This document shows positions 7,275 through 8,586 of a DNA stretch of 8,586 nucleotides, one piece after another. Source of the DNA: UBA5359 sp028699365 [NCBI: bacterium]. GTDB taxonomy: Bacteria; UBP13; UBA5359. Below the pieces are notes generated by a model. It was not told the DNA's origin and made no database searches. It was given only the letters and a program-made list of their open reading frames with translations. The position numbers and the translations under genes are program-made. The DNA is taken from assembly GCA_028699365.1 (NCBI GenBank), contig JAQVUQ010000036.1:1-8586 (forward strand), read 5' to 3'. How positions within the stretch are numbered: position 1 is the stretch's first letter; every line of letters begins with the position of its first letter.

Positions 7275-8363
7275 ATGTGGGAAAACATCAAGCCGGATAG
7301 AACCGGCGATAAGCCTCTCTACTTTCAGATTAAACAGATTGTGGCAGAGGCGATTGAAAATGGAATATTGAAGCCCGGGGAAAGGCTGCCTGCTTTCAGA
7401 AAATTGACCAGGGATCTGGACGTGAGCATGATAACCGTCAAGCAGGCTGTCGGGGAACTGGTGGAAGAAGGATACCTTTATACGCGGCAGGGCAGCGGCA
7501 CCTATGTGACCGACGGCTATAGAATCAAAGATGGAGATATATGCCTGGTGCTGCCCGATATCGCCAATCCCTTCTTCGCTCAACTGGCTGCCGGTATTCA
7601 GAGCGCAGCCAGGGAATTGAGGCGCAGCGTCATATACTACTGCACTGAAGGTTCCGAACTCCGCCAGGAAGAGGCGTTGAGGGCTGTCATCGCCAGGGAT
7701 GCCGGAGGAGTGATAATAGTCCCGCTCTTCTGCCAATCGCTGGAGAGCTCCGTCTCCGGATTGGAACATGCCGGCATACCGCTGGTCTTTGCCGATGATT
7801 ACCCCGATTGGAGCAGGGTGCCGTATATAGCCGTAGACAACGAACTCGGCGGCTGTCTGGCAGCCGGACATATCATCGATAAGGGGCATCGGCGCATAGG
7901 TTTCGTCAATGGACAGCCGTATACCAACACCAATAAAAAACGGCTGTCAGGGTTCCGACGGGCTCTGGCTGAGGCCGGGTTGCCGGATGACGGATCCCTT
8001 ATCCAGGTAAGCCATCTCTACGGTGAGGCGGGAGGATACGATGCCGCGGCCAAGCTTCTGGCTCTGGCAGAACCGCCGACCGCCGTATTTGCCGGAAATG
8101 ATCTCTGCGCTCTGGGTGTCTACAGAGCTGCCGAAGAGCGCGGGCTCAAATTACCCGGGCAGCTATCGGTGATCGGCTTTGACGATATTGAAACAGCCGC
8201 CCTGATCAAACCGGCCCTTACCACGGTGGCTCAACCCATAGCCGATATGGGCAGGCTGGCGGTGGAGATGCTTTGTGGTGGCAACGCTGCCGGCAGATCG
8301 CACCTGATACTGCCGCCGCGGTTGGTGGTCAGGGAGAGCGTGGATGTGCTGGGGTCCGTTTGA
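7275..8363 (+). CDS. GntR-LacI fusion transcriptional regulator (AraR-like)
   Basis: This 362-residue cytoplasmic DNA-binding protein has a GntR-type winged helix-turn-helix at about 13-79. Its signature runs KPLYFQIK, GERLP, S-M-I-T-V-K-Q-A-V and Q-G-S-G-T-Y-V. A LacI/ribose-binding-type sensor domain follows at about 88-358, with LVLPDIANPFF (91-101), AVDNELGG, GHRRIGFV, FAGNDLCALG and VIGFDD. This architecture is that of AraR-like regulators, usually repressors released by a sugar or sugar phosphate. The ATG at 7275 has GAGGAG four bases upstream and keeps the usual N-terminus; a GTG at 7257 would add six residues but would start inside the leader next to operator 2. It is divergent from the kinase-GRE operon, and two operator-like sites lie between, so local repression is the likely role. 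The effector is unknown. Confidence 0.92.
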   Translation: MWENIKPDRTGDKPLYFQIKQIVAEAIENGILKPGERLPAFRKLTRDLDVSMITVKQAVGELVEEGYLYTRQGSGTYVTDGYRIKDGDICLVLPDIANPFFAQLAAGIQSAARELRRSVIYYCTEGSELRQEEALRAVIARDAGGVIIVPLFCQSLESSVSGLEHAGIPLVFADDYPDWSRVPYIAVDNELGGCLAAGHIIDKGHRRIGFVNGQPYTNTNKKRLSGFRRALAEAGLPDDGSLIQVSHLYGEAGGYDAAAKLLALAEPPTAVFAGNDLCALGVYRAAEERGLKLPGQLSVIGFDDIETAALIKPALTTVAQPIADMGRLAVEMLCGGNAAGRSHLILPPRLVVRESVDVLGSV

Positions 8364-8380
8364 GAGTACTGGGGTCCGTT
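8349..8380 (+). repeat. Short direct repeat spanning the regulator stop codon
   Basis: CTGGGGTCCGTT occurs at 8349-8360 and again at 8369-8380, a 20-base period. The first copy encodes the last residues of the regulator, directly before TGA. It could be a small duplication or the edge of the repeat-rich segment that follows. Confidence 0.6.
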
Positions 8381-8390
8381 ATTTGGGCTA

Positions 8391-8586
8391 AGGCACAGAG
8401 GCACAGAGCCTCTGGGACCATTTGAAAGAAGGCACAAAGGCAGATAACTGAAAATATATAGTTAGGGCCAGGCACAAAGGCACAAAGTATTTGAGCATGG
8501 AATTATGATCTTTCAGTCCAGGCCCTGGAAGTTTACTTGAAGTAATACTTAACAAACGAGCTTGGGCCCTTTGTGCCTCTGTGCCT
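8391..8586. repeat. Non-coding GGCACAAA/GGCACAGA repeat region with inverted ends
   Basis: No gene is visible here. An 8-base unit recurs in tandem pairs: GGCACAGA twice at 8392-8407, GGCACAAA with a degenerate partner at 8431-8446, and GGCACAAA twice at 8471-8486. At the right edge 8569-8586 is the inverse, and its reverse complement matches 8391-8408 at 17 of 18 positions. A perfect palindrome, TCCAGGCCCTGGA, sits at 8517-8529. The region may continue beyond the window. It resembles the simple intergenic repeats seen in various environmental bacteria rather than a coding element; its function is unknown. Confidence 0.7.
8396..8414 (+). terminator. Possible hairpin downstream of the regulator (weak terminator candidate)
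   Basis: CAGAGGC and GCCTCTG form a 7-base-pair stem around a 5-base loop, 33 bases after the regulator stop. No T-tract follows, so it is not a convincing Rho-independent terminator, and it is built from the local repeat. Confidence 0.25.

Noticed and set aside
7197-7889. Open frame of 230 codons on the minus strand
   Set aside because: It lies opposite the well-supported GntR-LacI gene, its translation has no recognisable domain, and it would run through operator 2.
8391-8586. CRISPR array
   Set aside because: The repeat units are only 8-18 bases, occur as tandem pairs at irregular spacing, and one is inverted; there are no uniform spacers.

Overview
This window looks like accessory carbohydrate metabolism from an anaerobic bacterium. 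The anaerobic inference rests on a glycyl radical enzyme (GRE) and its radical-SAM activase, because the GRE backbone is cleaved by oxygen. Coding DNA is moderately GC-rich, the one regulatory intergenic gap is AT-rich, and ribosome-binding sites are of the AGGAG type. GntR/LacI-fusion regulators are common in Firmicutes but also occur elsewhere, so I do not assign a phylum.

Layout. Four genes lie on the minus strand, read from right to left, and form one tight operon. They are an FGGY carbohydrate kinase resembling sedoheptulokinase (7110-5701), a GRE of the eliminase/dehydratase type (5686-3281), its radical-SAM activating enzyme (3277-2333) and a GH38-like alpha-mannosidase (2325 to beyond base 1, partial). 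Junctions are 14, 3 and 7 bases. A GntR-LacI (AraR-like) regulator is divergently transcribed on the plus strand (7275-8363). The gap between the two units holds two identical operator-like sites in opposite orientation, each positioned on a predicted extended -10 promoter. The last ~220 bases are non-coding and carry GGCACAAA/GGCACAGA tandem repeats, with an inverted copy at the right edge.

How the genes may work together (inference). The GH38-like enzyme has no visible signal peptide, so it should cleave an imported glycoside in the cytoplasm. The kinase would phosphorylate the released sugar or polyol, and the activated GRE would carry out a radical C-O or similar elimination on it or on a related intermediate. 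The regulator would sense the inducer and release both operators. No microcompartment, transporter, aldolase or dehydrogenase gene is visible, so substrate and end product stay open. I do not recognise this exact gene set as a characterised pathway. The GRE active-site loop (R-I-H-G-T-F) and a cysteine-depleted ferredoxin insert in the activase also suggest a divergent GRE subfamily.
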